From positions 284,307 through 348,306 of the forward strand of contig NZ_NJFZ01000003.1 of NCBI RefSeq assembly GCF_002270355.1: DNA of 64,000 nt. Direction: 5' to 3'. A program made the translations under genes and the position numbers. Position 1 is the stretch's first letter, and each line of letters begins with the position of its first letter. Positions 40,374-49,757 of the stretch are shown here, one piece after another. Source of the stretch: Flectobacillus sp. BAB-3569 (GTDB lineage: Bacteria > Bacteroidota > Bacteroidia > Cytophagales > Spirosomataceae). The notes under the pieces are model-generated. The model saw only the letters and a list, made by a program, of their open reading frames with translations, searched no databases and was not told where the DNA came from.

Positions 40374-43300
40374 ATTATTGACATCGGTAAAAAACTGGCA
40401 TGATATCCATCAAGTAAATCCGCATTCATGCCAGAACCACTGCCGTGATTCATTTGTGTCCATACCTTGAAGTGCTGGTCATCATAAGCCGTGTTATTAT
40501 CGTTTCTGACATAGAGATGTCCTTGCTTCTCATATAGTTGTACGGCTGACACACCGGGCGTATGAAAAGCAAGCGCTGGAGGCTTGGCAACATTGGAGGT
40601 ATTAATACAAAGTTTAGCTTCCTCCAAACGAGTTCCACCCTGTGCAAGAATATCAAGCTTTCCAGAGATTATCCCTCCAACTAAAGGCAAATAAGCGCCC
40701 AACTCCGAACGCTCAACCTTGGCATTCCAAGCAGTAACTTGACTATCAGTAACAAATCTTCTGTTGGCGTATGTATTAACCCAATCAGAACTAAAAGAGG
40801 TTTTGACAAGGTTTCCATTTGCATCCGCCACGACTGGAACCGCATTTAGCCCATCTGCAAAGTCCGTAATTCTCACGGTTTTGGTAATGACACGACCCGC
40901 ACGGGTATCGAATACGATACGAGCAGTATTATCATAACTAGACTTTAAGCCAATGCCCCACCAACTTGCAAGCTCCAAGTTATAGCCTGTAGTTGTTGCA
41001 TTATCCGCAGTACCATAGCCAATGTATTCGCTTGTCCCAAAGCTAATTTTTGCTCCATAAGTCATATTACCTCCTGTTAAGGGAAGATAAGAGGCCAGCT
41101 CAGTTCGTTCTACTTTATTTGTCCATTGGCTAATTTGACTATCAGAAACAAAACGTTTGCTACTCGTCGTAATCAAATTGTTGACATCTGTAAAGTAAGC
41201 TGCGTGAAAACCATCGAGTAAGTCAGCGTTCATTCCTGAACCACTACCATGATTGAGCTGAGTCCAAATTCGATTATGAATATTAGCTCCAGCTTCACTG
41301 TAATCTGACCGAACGAATAAATCGAAGTTTTTCTGATAAATCGTAATAGCAGAATTACCCGGTGAATGTAAAGTTAGTGAAGGGTGTTTTGTACTGTCTG
41401 TCGTGACCACCACTAACTTAGAATCTGACCAGTGTGTACCACCAAGTCCTTGGATTTCAAGCTTCCCTGTCAAATATCCACCCGTTAAGGGCAAATACGC
41501 ACCTAATTCAGCTCTATCTACTTTTCCGTTCCAATAGCTTACTTGGGTATCTGTGACAAATCGTCGATTGCTATTGGTATTGACCCAATCAGCCCCAAAG
41601 GAGGTTTTAACTAAGTTTCCATTGACATCTGCCACGACTGGAACTGAGTTTAAACCATCCGCAAAATCAGAGATTCTTAGCGCTTTAGTCAAAATACGTC
41701 CAGCTCGTGTGTCCATTACGATACGAGTGGTGTTGTCATTCGTTGATTTGAACCCAATACCCCACCAGCTCGCAATTTCTATATTATAGCCTGTAGTCGT
41801 AGCATTGTCAGCATTCCCGTACCCCACATAACAGTTGGCGTCAAAGCTAATTTTTGCGCCATACGCCATATTTCCTCCTGTCAAGGGCAGATAGGAGGAC
41901 AACTCTGTTCTGTCAACCTTTCCATTCCAGTAATTTACTTGGGTGTCAGAGACAAGTCTTCTGTTGGCATTTGTGTTTAAATTATTGACATCGGTAAAAA
42001 AGCTGGCATGGTATCCATCAAGTAAATCCGCATTCAATCCTGAACCAATGCCATGATTTTTCTGACTCCAAAGTACATTATCACTGGTACTGCCAAAGTC
42101 ACGAATATATAAATTTCCAGTTTTTTCATACAACACCACAGAAGACACGGTAGGAGTATGAAAAACAATAGCAGGTGGACGATTGATATTTGTAGTTGTT
42201 ATTGCCAGTTTGGTTTGGTCAATAGAGGTATTACCATTCGTTAAATCAGCCCCTTCACTAAACACTTCTAAACGTCCTGTAACTCTTCCACCCGTTAAGG
42301 GCAAATAGGCACCTAGTTCTATACGATCAACCTTACCATTCCAATAGGTTATTTGATTGTCTGTGACAAATCTTCGATTGGTATTCGTGGTGAGATTATT
42401 AACATCTATGAAATAAGCAGCATGATAGCCGTCGAGTAAATCGGCATTCATTCCTGATCCAATTCCATGATTAATCTCTGTCCAGACTTTCTTGTGAACA
42501 TTAGCGGCTGTCTCAGAGTAATCATTTCTTACATGAAGTCCTCCATCTTTTTCATACAAAGTCACCACTGAAGTTCCAATTCGATGAAAGCTCATCGAAG
42601 GAGCTTTGGTAGCATCAGCTGTAATGATATTGAATTTTGACTCTGACCAATGTGTACCACCTCCTGCATTGATTTCTAGTCGTCCACTTAGGCTACCTCC
42701 TGAAAGTGGCAAATAAGCGCCTAATTCAGAACGTTCAACCTTGTCATTCCAAGTGGCAATTTGTGTATCTGTGACAAATCGTCGATTCCCATTGGTATTG
42801 ACCCAATCAGCACTGAAGGCCGTTTTCGCTAGGTTGCCACTGGCATCTGCCACCACTGGAACAGCGTTTACACCGTCTGCAAAATCTGTAATTCTAACTG
42901 TTTTGGTGATGATACGACCAGCACGAGTGTCGAATACGATGCGAGCGATATTGTCTATGCTAGCCTTAAAGCCTATACCCCACCAACTAGCGATTTCTAA
43001 ATTATAGCCTGTAGTTGTAGCATTGTCGGCATTACCATAGCCAATGTATTCGCTTGTTCCAAAGCTAATTTTAGCACCATAAGCCATATTCCCACCTGTC
43101 AATGGAAGATATGAAGCAAGTTCTGTTCTTTCTACCTTATTAGTCCATTGGCTAATCTGGCTATCTGACACAAAACGTTTGCCACTGGTCGTAATCAAAT
43201 TATTGACGTCCGTAAAATAGGCTGCATGAAAACCATCGAGTAAATCAGCATTCATGCCTGAGCCTATGCCATGATTGAGCTGAGTCCAAATACGATTATG

Positions 43301-44554
43301 AGTCGTAGCAGCTGCTTCACTATAATCTGACCGAATGAATAAATCGAAGTTTTTCTGATAAATCGTAACAGCAGAATTACCCGGTGAATGCAAGGTGATT
43401 GAAGGGTGTTTGGTATTGTCTGTTGTGACAACGGCTAACTTTGAATCAGACCAATGCGTACCACCAAGCCCTTGAATTTCAAGTTTCCCTGTTAAATACC
43501 CCCCCGTTAAAGGCAAATAGGCGCCTAATTCAGCTCTATCTACTTTGCTATTCCAATAACTTATTTGTGTATCAGAGACAAATCTTCTGCTGGCATTAGT
43601 ATTCAAATTATTGACATCGGTAAAAAAACTAGCATGATATCCATCAAGTAAATCCGCATTCAATCCAGAACCAATACCGTGGTTCATTTGTGTCCATACC
43701 TTGAAGTGCTGGTCATCATAGGCCGTGTTATTATCGTTTCTGACATATAGGTGTCCTTGCTTCTCATACAGTTGTACGGCTGATACACCGGGTGTATGAA
43801 AGGCGAGAGCTGGAGGCTTGGCAACATTGGAGGTATTAATACAAAGTTTGGCTTCCTCCAAACGAGTTCCACCTTGAGCAAGAATATCAAGCTTTCCAGA
43901 GATTATCCCTCCAACGAGAGGCAAATAAGCTCCTAACTCCGAACGCTCAACCTTGGCATTCCAAGCTGTAACTTGACTATCGGTAACAAATCGTCTGTTG
44001 GCGTTAGTATTGACCCAATCAGCACCAAAGGATGTTTTAACGAGGTTTCCGTTTGCATCAGAGACAACGGGTACAGAATTTAGACCATCAGCAAAGTCAG
44101 AAACTTTAAGAGCTTTACTGAGAATACGCCCCGCACGGGTATCGAAAACTATACGAGTAATATTATCTACGGTGGCTTTAAAGCCAATGCCCCACCAACT
44201 GGCAATTTCTAAATTATAGCCTGTAGTGGTGGCATTGTCTGCGTTTCCATACCCGATGTATGAGTTTGGGTCAAAGCTAATTCGTGCGCCATACGCCATA
44301 TTTCCACCAGTTAGGGGGAGATAGGCAGAGAGTTCTGAACGTTCAACTTTAGCATTCCAATAATTGATTTGTGTATCTGTCACAAAGCGTTTATTGGAAT
44401 CATCTGAGATAACTGAAGTCGTAAGAAATCGGAATGAATAGCCAGCATCATCCTTTAGCAGTGCCATATTAGTTGACCCTCCCTCTGGAACAAGATTGAC
44501 ATTCAATTCAGCAAGACTGCCGTTAGCGTTCTTTATTACGACTTTTTTCTTCAT
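40370..44554 (-). CDS. Giant repetitive tail-fibre-like protein, main part
   Basis: 1394 residues: N-terminal docking segment, then alternating modules with YLPLTGGxMxxG, SWWGIGFK and GSG(L/M)NADLLDG(Y/F)HA (six copies of the last). The frame breaks in the middle of the sixth copy (HASFLPMSII then stop instead of HASFFTDVNN) because a T-run is one base shorter than at 43619 or its equivalent. Counterpart of the intact 2215-residue fibre in A. Together with 39108-40373 it would give about 1815 residues. Confidence 0.8.
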   Translation of the reverse strand: MKKKVVIKNANGSLAELNVNLVPEGGSTNMALLKDDAGYSFRFLTTSVISDDSNKRFVTDTQINYWNAKVERSELSAYLPLTGGNMAYGARISFDPNSYIGYGNADNATTTGYNLEIASWWGIGFKATVDNITRIVFDTRAGRILSKALKVSDFADGLNSVPVVSDANGNLVKTSFGADWVNTNANRRFVTDSQVTAWNAKVERSELGAYLPLVGGIISGKLDILAQGGTRLEEAKLCINTSNVAKPPALAFHTPGVSAVQLYEKQGHLYVRNDNNTAYDDQHFKVWTQMNHGIGSGLNADLLDGYHASFFTDVNNLNTNASRRFVSDTQISYWNSKVDRAELGAYLPLTGGYLTGKLEIQGLGGTHWSDSKLAVVTTDNTKHPSITLHSPGNSAVTIYQKNFDLFIRSDYSEAAATTHNRIWTQLNHGIGSGMNADLLDGFHAAYFTDVNNLITTSGKRFVSDSQISQWTNKVERTELASYLPLTGGNMAYGAKISFGTSEYIGYGNADNATTTGYNLEIASWWGIGFKASIDNIARIVFDTRAGRIITKTVRITDFADGVNAVPVVADASGNLAKTAFSADWVNTNGNRRFVTDTQIATWNDKVERSELGAYLPLSGGSLSGRLEINAGGGTHWSESKFNIITADATKAPSMSFHRIGTSVVTLYEKDGGLHVRNDYSETAANVHKKVWTEINHGIGSGMNADLLDGYHAAYFIDVNNLTTNTNRRFVTDNQITYWNGKVDRIELGAYLPLTGGRVTGRLEVFSEGADLTNGNTSIDQTKLAITTTNINRPPAIVFHTPTVSSVVLYEKTGNLYIRDFGSTSDNVLWSQKNHGIGSGLNADLLDGYHASFFTDVNNLNTNANRRLVSDTQVNYWNGKVDRTELSSYLPLTGGNMAYGAKISFDANCYVGYGNADNATTTGYNIEIASWWGIGFKSTNDNTTRIVMDTRAGRILTKALRISDFADGLNSVPVVADVNGNLVKTSFGADWVNTNSNRRFVTDTQVSYWNGKVDRAELGAYLPLTGGYLTGKLEIQGLGGTHWSDSKLVVVTTDSTKHPSLTLHSPGNSAITIYQKNFDLFVRSDYSEAGANIHNRIWTQLNHGSGSGMNADLLDGFHAAYFTDVNNLITTSSKRFVSDSQISQWTNKVERTELASYLPLTGGNMTYGAKISFGTSEYIGYGTADNATTTGYNLELASWWGIGLKSSYDNTARIVFDTRAGRVITKTVRITDFADGLNAVPVVADANGNLVKTSFSSDWVNTYANRRFVTDSQVTAWNAKVERSELGAYLPLVGGIISGKLDILAQGGTRLEEAKLCINTSNVAKPPALAFHTPGVSAVQLYEKQGHLYVRNDNNTAYDDQHFKVWTQMNHGSGSGMNADLLDGYHASFLPMSII

Positions 44555-45081
44555 TAATTTAACGAGCTAGTGATAATTGGTTCTGAAATCTCTAATACCA
44601 TTTGAGTGGGTGCTAATGCCTTCCCGATTTTCTGAGAGAGCTTATTAGCAACATTATCGGGTGGAATGGTTGTCACATCACCACCAGTTCCCAAAAAGTA
44701 ATTAGAGCCTTTGGTGAATGCTGCCCCTGCAATGGTAAACTTTCCACCTGTCAACACAGACATTTGAGCGTTGTTAACACCGACAGTTACGGCAATGCCA
44801 ATGGCATCTTTTGCCAAAGAGCCATTGTCTGCCAGTACAAAACCAGTAGCTGTGAGCGCTACGATTTTTCCAACAGCAATACCGCCTGTTTCCACACAGT
44901 TGTCTTTTACTAAGAATCCTTTCATCCAGTCTGGAATCACAGATTCATCGACAATCCCATTATCATTTAAGAGTAGGAAACGTCCTGCATTAGCGGCTGT
45001 ACCGTCGCTGGTATCAGTCGCCACACTGACTTGCATCTTACCGTCAGTGGTTTTAATTAGAGCTTGCTTTTTTGTAGCCAT
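44554..45081 (-). CDS. Fibre-base / head-decoration-like protein
   Basis: 175 residues: N-terminal DGKMQVSVATDTSDGTAANAG, FLLLNDNGIVDESVIP, then a beta-rich domain (GIAVGKIVALTATG...AIGIAVTVG...FTIAGAAFTKGSNYFLG) of the small phage decoration/fibre-base type. Same place as 7719-8312 of A; shares one base with the fibre start. Confidence 0.7.
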   Translation of the reverse strand: MATKKQALIKTTDGKMQVSVATDTSDGTAANAGRFLLLNDNGIVDESVIPDWMKGFLVKDNCVETGGIAVGKIVALTATGFVLADNGSLAKDAIGIAVTVGVNNAQMSVLTGGKFTIAGAAFTKGSNYFLGTGGDVTTIPPDNVANKLSQKIGKALAPTQMVLEISEPIITSSLN

Positions 45082-45087
45082 GTTTGT

Positions 45088-45744
45088 TTAGGTGATTATT
45101 TGATTTATGATAGAAACTGAGAAATCAATATTGAGCTTTTCATGGGTGATCGACAAACCCACACTTTGGGTTACTCCACCTTCGAGAGCGCCATTCGGAG
45201 CATTAGGAATCAGTTGTCCAGCGGGACCAGCATAGTAATTCGTATTGACCATTAGTCCCCAATTGGCAATTTCAACAACTCCTTCGACTTGAATATGAAG
45301 TGTTTCGCCAGTTGGCGCATTGTCGAGGCTTATACCAGTGGCTTTGAGGTAGTTTTCCTCCAGACTTGGGTTGAAGTGATAGGCAAGACCATTCTTAACA
45401 GTGATTAGGCGACCTTTTACGATATATTCGCCCGCAATGACTTCTTGAAAATCCACTCCCTTGTAAACCGTGGTACTATAATGATTCGAGACATCGCCAC
45501 TTGGTTCTTTGGTAGTATTTTCTTCTAAATCCTTTATCTTTTCGGATAGGTTTTGAATGGCAAGACGTTCCTTTGCCAGCAGATCAAGTAAATAATCAGT
45601 GTCTTTGTCTATTTTCGCATTTGAAGCAGCTAGCTCTTTTTGAGCTTTCTGAGTGAAAAACAAACCTATCTTATCCCAGAAAAACCATAATGCTGCTACT
45701 ACAATCACTGCAATGCCCCAAGTAGGATATTTTTGTTGTTTCAT
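45088..45744 (-). CDS. Membrane-anchored fibre-base protein (paralogue of 8315-8971)
   Basis: 218 residues: N-terminal membrane helix (about 8-25), coiled coil (35-75), beta-rich C-terminal domain with LHIQVEGVVEIANWGL and an APNG segment shared with A. Probably anchors the fibre base. Confidence 0.7.
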   Translation of the reverse strand: MKQQKYPTWGIAVIVVAALWFFWDKIGLFFTQKAQKELAASNAKIDKDTDYLLDLLAKERLAIQNLSEKIKDLEENTTKEPSGDVSNHYSTTVYKGVDFQEVIAGEYIVKGRLITVKNGLAYHFNPSLEENYLKATGISLDNAPTGETLHIQVEGVVEIANWGLMVNTNYYAGPAGQLIPNAPNGALEGGVTQSVGLSITHEKLNIDFSVSIINQIIT

Positions 45745-45755
45745 AACTTCAAGAA

Positions 45756-45782
45756 AGCCTTGACCGAAATTCGACCAAGGCT
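45756..45782 (-). terminator. Hairpin between 45804 and 45744 genes
   Basis: AGCCTTG/CAAGGCT stem with an inner CGAA/TTCG pair, followed by TTTCTT on the minus strand. Possible attenuator inside the operon. Confidence 0.5.
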
Positions 45783-45803
45783 ATTTTCTGGGTTTAGAGG
45801 TAG

Positions 45804-46001
45804 TTACTTGTTGTAGACTTTCTTGGAAGCTACTTTTAGCGATTTACCCCATGTGGGCATGGGCTTTCCTGCTTTGCCAGCTTCGTAGATACTTTTCACA
45901 GCTTCCAGATTGACTTGTTTTACTTTCTTTTGGGCTTCTTTTTGTGCAGGAGAAAAGCTTCTTTTAGGCTTCTCCTCTGACTTCTTTTGGGTCTTTTTCA
46001 T
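45804..46001 (-). CDS. Small Lys-rich protein
   Basis: 65 residues, extremely basic (about one third Lys), ending in WGKSLKVASKKVYNK. Likely binds DNA or acidic surfaces; could be an internal condensing protein. Compare the basic 12086-12448 protein. Confidence 0.6.
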   Translation of the reverse strand: MKKTQKKSEEKPKRSFSPAQKEAQKKVKQVNLEAVKSIYEAGKAGKPMPTWGKSLKVASKKVYNK

Positions 46002-46007
46002 AGGTTA

Positions 46008-46745
46008 TTAAGAGGTTTTTTTACGAATAAAGAGGTATGCAACTATACTCAATAAAACTACCGCACTTGGTATAATCCAAGCTAGTGGGTTATTCTTGGT
46101 TTCACTGGCCACACTTGAACCTGTGAGCTTTCGTATCAGGAGCTTTCCTTTGGTTTTGACTGCTTGCCAGTATTCTCCTTGTACGCTGAGCCAGCTAATG
46201 TATCCACCTTCGTACAATTCACGAGGTCTTTTCAAAAGGCCTAGAAAATCATATTTGATGTTCTCGACATGAACCTTGTTGAACCAGTCGGGAGTAATGA
46301 AATTGGATACCTCAATACCATCAATCAGATAGCCTTTTCCGTCAGTGGCATCAGCGACTTCCTCTACATAGAGCGGGTCATCTTCATTTTCCTTAAACCC
46401 TGTGGTTTTTCGAAACTTCTTGAGGTAAGGATTATGAACTATTTCCAGAATCTCATGTGAAAGAACATAACTGACTTTGCTAGAATATCTAACCTTACCA
46501 AATGGAATTCCATCGTCGCCAACGCCATGAAAACCACCAAGGTCTTCGCCAATGTCATATTCGATGGTCACAGGGAAATAGCCCACAGGAATCATCGAAG
46601 AACTACTAAAAACCGTAGCTTGCGCTTCAATTGCCCAATAAGGCGCAAAATGTAGCGACAATTGCTTATTGATAGCTGCTACGATTTTTCGTAGTTGCTC
46701 AGGGTCTATTTCCTTTACTTTCGAAACTACTCCAAGTCTAATCAT
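46008..46745 (-). CDS. Metallopeptidase-like protein with C-terminal membrane anchor
   Basis: 245 residues. SHEILE at 96-101 and YVEEVAD further on give the HExxE/E pattern of a putative zinc peptidase family, followed by IDGIEVSNFITPDWF. Membrane helix about 219-238 then RKKTS. The A paralogue 9031-9822 has lost the His. Role unknown: perhaps envelope or scaffold processing, or a structural fold reused in the particle. Confidence 0.65.
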   Translation of the reverse strand: MIRLGVVSKVKEIDPEQLRKIVAAINKQLSLHFAPYWAIEAQATVFSSSSMIPVGYFPVTIEYDIGEDLGGFHGVGDDGIPFGKVRYSSKVSYVLSHEILEIVHNPYLKKFRKTTGFKENEDDPLYVEEVADATDGKGYLIDGIEVSNFITPDWFNKVHVENIKYDFLGLLKRPRELYEGGYISWLSVQGEYWQAVKTKGKLLIRKLTGSSVASETKNNPLAWIIPSAVVLLSIVAYLFIRKKTS

Positions 46746-46953
46746 CCCTCTTTTTGAAATAGATAAAAATGGTAGTGCCTATGCCCACAATCGCTAAACC
46801 AACTATCCAAAGAATGTTTTGACCCGTTCGCTGCAATTGCTGTTGCTGGACATTGGGGTCAGGTTGTTGGTTGTTGAGATTAGAATCTTGATTTATGGCA
46901 TTTGGAAAATACTGGTAAAAAGTAATCCTACACCTGCCAACACTCCGCCCCAA
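46738..46953 (-). CDS. Small tail-anchored membrane protein
   Basis: Up to 71 residues with a C-terminal helix (about 46-64) and KKRDD end; Gln/Asn-rich middle. The only start in frame is TTG at 46953, which overlaps the previous gene by 61 nt, so the real start is uncertain. Confidence 0.5.
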   Translation of the reverse strand: MGRSVGRCRITFYQYFPNAINQDSNLNNQQPDPNVQQQQLQRTGQNILWIVGLAIVGIGTTIFIYFKKRDD

Positions 46954-47195
46954 TTGGTATTGGTTTCCTTCTGAGCTATGACATTGCCTTGGTTATCTTT
47001 TACCTGCAAAGTTGTGCCATTGGCTGAAACAGGATTTGGTGTTTTTCCTGTAAAAATACCTTTAATCCCACCCCAAATATTGGATATAGCTTGTCCGACC
47101 TTGGTTTTGCCGTTTTTATCCGTATTTGTCTGGTTTGAACTAGGAGTTTTGGAAGTATCCAAACCCTGTGAAGTGTCCGTTGCTGTCTTTTTCAT
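46893..47195 (-). CDS. Membrane-associated protein
   Basis: 100 residues: Thr/Ser/Asn-rich polar start, Gly-Trp segment (ISNIWGGIKGIFTGK), a short hydrophobic C-terminus (GGVLAGVGLLFTSIF). Not recognised. Confidence 0.55.
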   Translation of the reverse strand: MKKTATDTSQGLDTSKTPSSNQTNTDKNGKTKVGQAISNIWGGIKGIFTGKTPNPVSANGTTLQVKDNQGNVIAQKETNTNWGGVLAGVGLLFTSIFQMP

Positions 47196-47893
47196 GAGTC
47201 TTCTTTTTTACGAGTGACAATTGCCCAAATCGTGACACCAATCAACACCACGCCAGCAATGATACCAAGGATTAAGCCTGTTTTGGAACCTCCATTGTTT
47301 GAATCTGAACCAGATCCACTTCCTGTTACACTCGTTGGCGCTTTAGAGAGCTTTTCTTTTAGGGTTTTGGTATCCACATTGCCCGATTGTCCTTGCTCAG
47401 CGAGTTGGGTTAGTTCGTCTTGGTCATTGGATACATCAGACAGTCGTACCCAGACTAAAGCTGGAACAGGGAAGTCATCTCCAGACCCTGTGTAACCACG
47501 AATCTCGACGGCTACTTGGACGTAGGCAACGCCACCTAAATACTTGGTCTTACCAGCAAACACGCCCACCACATCCCCAAATTCAAACTCCACTAAGAGC
47601 TTGCGTTGTGGTGGATGAGTTGAGCCACCAATGAATAATTGCATGGGAACGGTATCGGGGTCACTTTCTGCCAAGAACTTTAATTCATTGCCAATGGGAC
47701 TGTCGTCATATTGTTGATAGCCTGTCGCAAAATCAACCAGACCGATGACTTGCCCAACGCCCGGTATTAAGTAGGTCAGAAAGTTTCGATTGCTCGTGGT
47801 GTCTACCCAAGGGTTGTATTTTCGTTCTTCCTTCTTTCCTGCAAAGGCTGTGAATCGTAAGCTTTTGGCATAAAGGATATCACCTTGTTTCAT
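47192..47893 (-). CDS. Beta-rich protein with C-terminal membrane anchor
   Basis: 233 residues: beta-rich domain (1-155), Gly/Ser linker (about 180-203), membrane helix (about 205-225), basic end RKKEDS. No signal peptide. Similar organisation to the SH3b proteins but no clear SH3 motif. Confidence 0.6.
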   Translation of the reverse strand: MKQGDILYAKSLRFTAFAGKKEERKYNPWVDTTSNRNFLTYLIPGVGQVIGLVDFATGYQQYDDSPIGNELKFLAESDPDTVPMQLFIGGSTHPPQRKLLVEFEFGDVVGVFAGKTKYLGGVAYVQVAVEIRGYTGSGDDFPVPALVWVRLSDVSNDQDELTQLAEQGQSGNVDTKTLKEKLSKAPTSVTGSGSGSDSNNGGSKTGLILGIIAGVVLIGVTIWAIVTRKKEDS

Positions 47894-47911
47894 TTCGTAT
47901 AGGTTTAGCGG

Positions 47912-48049
47912 TTATTCGTATTTATTGATTTTTCGAAGTTCTTTTTCCTTACGAAGCTGGATAAAGTTGAGCATCATACCTGACACATAGAAACCAGCGA
48001 TACATAAGCCAACAAAGAAGCTTCCGAGTTTTAAGAGTTTGTTAAACAT
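47912..48049 (-). CDS. Small membrane protein
   Basis: 45 residues, ATG 48049 to TAA 47912: membrane helix (about 8-30) then a basic charged tail (LRKEKELRKINKYE). Fills the gap between two genes of the same strand. Confidence 0.55.
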   Translation of the reverse strand: MFNKLLKLGSFFVGLCIAGFYVSGMMLNFIQLRKEKELRKINKYE

Positions 48050-48053
48050 CGTT

Positions 48054-48518
48054 TCAAGGGTATATTCGTGGATAGAGTTTTTGAATCATTAACCGCAAAT
48101 CATTAGGTGAAACACTCTCAGGGTCATGATTGGGTAGCGGCACACCTGATTTACAAAGTGCAACATAGCAGAGGTCAGCACAACAAAAACCATCTTGACT
48201 CAGCCCTATTGGATATAGCATACTTCCCAAGACCCCACCCCAATTATAGGGTTTACCTACCTTTCGTGCTACGTATTTTCGTGTCTCGGCTTCGTAGTAC
48301 CACGGAATTTCGTAGAACTCCCAATAAAACGGGTTTCGAGTTTTGTCTTCCTCAAAGATGTTTACACCTGTAAACTGATTCGATGAACCGACCTTACCAT
48401 CTGAGAAAACCAGCTCGCAATGAATAAATTCACTTCTTAAAAGAGCCTTCATCACCTGATTCTGTAGGTTGTTCTTTTCGTGTTGATAGTGCTTAAAAGC
48501 AATCATGAATTTTCTCAT
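48054..48518 (-). CDS. Permuted NlpC/P60 (YiiX-like) cysteine hydrolase
   Basis: 154 residues: FIHCELVF (His near 33), YNWGGVLGSML, FCCADLCYVAL (Cys near 113), same order as 10519-10992 in A. Probable envelope hydrolase. Start overlaps the holin-like gene stop (ATGA). Confidence 0.7.
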   Translation of the reverse strand: MRKFMIAFKHYQHEKNNLQNQVMKALLRSEFIHCELVFSDGKVGSSNQFTGVNIFEEDKTRNPFYWEFYEIPWYYEAETRKYVARKVGKPYNWGGVLGSMLYPIGLSQDGFCCADLCYVALCKSGVPLPNHDPESVSPNDLRLMIQKLYPRIYP

Positions 48519-48847
48519 CCTGCAACGACCTCTTCTTCCTTAGGTGGTAGTTTGGGCTTGGCACTGGCATCCACGGCTTTGTAACCTAGATAGGATTCAA
48601 GACCTGCTTTGGTCATTTCCAGTTTTTCGTGCATCTCAGGAATAAACACTTTGATAATTTCGCAAACGAAAATACCCAAACCTGCAATCGTAGTTTTGGG
48701 ATTATCTACCGCCACCTTGATAAAAGCTTTCAAGCCCGACACATCAGACTTTTGAGCATTTGTAGGATTCTGCTGAGCGACCATTTGCTGCATCACCAAG
48801 GTGTTTTGGTGTAGTGCTGCTAATATTTCATCCTCATACTTTGCCAT
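48515..48847 (-). CDS. Holin-like protein
   Basis: 110 residues: helical start, a hydrophobic segment (about 48-70, TTIAGLGIFVCEIIKVFI), acidic/Lys C-terminus. Between a cell-wall hydrolase and a small membrane gene. Holin role inferred from context. Confidence 0.5.
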   Translation of the reverse strand: MAKYEDEILAALHQNTLVMQQMVAQQNPTNAQKSDVSGLKAFIKVAVDNPKTTIAGLGIFVCEIIKVFIPEMHEKLEMTKAGLESYLGYKAVDASAKPKLPPKEEEVVAG

Positions 48848-48855
48848 AATGATTG

Positions 48856-49077
48856 TTAGTTATCGTCCTCATTGTCCTCTACTACCTTTCCAGATTTCAT
48901 GTTCTCATGCTTGAGCTTCTCATTCTTGATTTTCCAATACACATAAATGGCGGATAAAAGAAAGAAGCCTGCTTGTGCCAAATCTGAAAAGTCATGAATG
49001 ATAAAGCCCATGACTGGTATTTCTAAGAGCATATCGGAATCGGTATAGTATATGTTTCTAAAAACGTTTAAGTTCAT
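48856..49077 (-). CDS. Small membrane protein
   Basis: 73 residues from ATG 49077, which overlaps the transglycosylase stop (ATGA). One membrane helix (about 32-50), then a charged helix and acidic end (VEDNEDDN). The longer frame to 49137 is less likely. Confidence 0.6.
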   Translation of the reverse strand: MNLNVFRNIYYTDSDMLLEIPVMGFIIHDFSDLAQAGFFLLSAIYVYWKIKNEKLKHENMKSGKVVEDNEDDN

Positions 49078-49757
49078 TTGAAAACCTTGATGGTTTGTTT
49101 GAAAAAATCCTTGATGAGCGCTTTGACTGCTTGCCATGAATCAGGACGCACAATAAAGTAGCCTGTTGCCACAAAGAAGCAAATGCCTATGATCCACAAC
49201 AAAGCCCTGCCAGTTTGGGAACTAATCGACCCTGTCGTTAGATTTGTTTTGTCGTAGCCGACTGGCAAGGCTTTGTTTAGGAATAGTTTCACTTCTGCCA
49301 CTGTCACCACGCCATCTGCATTGTAATCAAGTGGGTTGCTATCATAAGCTGTTGTACCTCTTCGGTAGAGCACCGTATTGTCAGCTTTACCGAATGCGAT
49401 GGGAAAATGTACCAGAAAATAGAGCTGATAAGCGTCTTTAGGCACACCTCTTTCCTTGATTCTTCGTTTGAGGTATTCTCTCACATAAGGTAGCTGCTGC
49501 ACGTGGTTCATCTTGTAAAGTGCTGCGGTGCTTGTCCCTAGGTCTTTGGCAGTACTTTCCAAAAACTGAATCAATCCCGTAGCCGTCCCTTTAGGGTTTC
49601 GAGCCTGTGGATTGAGCCTTGATTCTGCCCACATGACAATCATGAGCCAATCAGGATTTTTGATACCTAGGTCTGAACAAATCGCCTTAACCGTATTCTC
49701 AAAGGCTGTCCGAAGGTTTGAGGGTATTTTTTCAATATAAACTAAGCTCATAACCAA
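49074..49757 (-). CDS. Lytic transglycosylase with EF-hand and C-terminal anchor
   Basis: 227 residues: MWAESRLNP (catalytic Glu45), KGTATGLIQFLESTAKDLG, EF-hand DYNADGVVTVAE (near 142), membrane helix (about 187-205). Closest in order to 12408-13115 of A. It is adjacent to a second transglycosylase (49732-50295), overlapping it by 26 nt. Confidence 0.8.
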   Translation of the reverse strand: MVMSLVYIEKIPSNLRTAFENTVKAICSDLGIKNPDWLMIVMWAESRLNPQARNPKGTATGLIQFLESTAKDLGTSTAALYKMNHVQQLPYVREYLKRRIKERGVPKDAYQLYFLVHFPIAFGKADNTVLYRRGTTAYDSNPLDYNADGVVTVAEVKLFLNKALPVGYDKTNLTTGSISSQTGRALLWIIGICFFVATGYFIVRPDSWQAVKALIKDFFKQTIKVFK

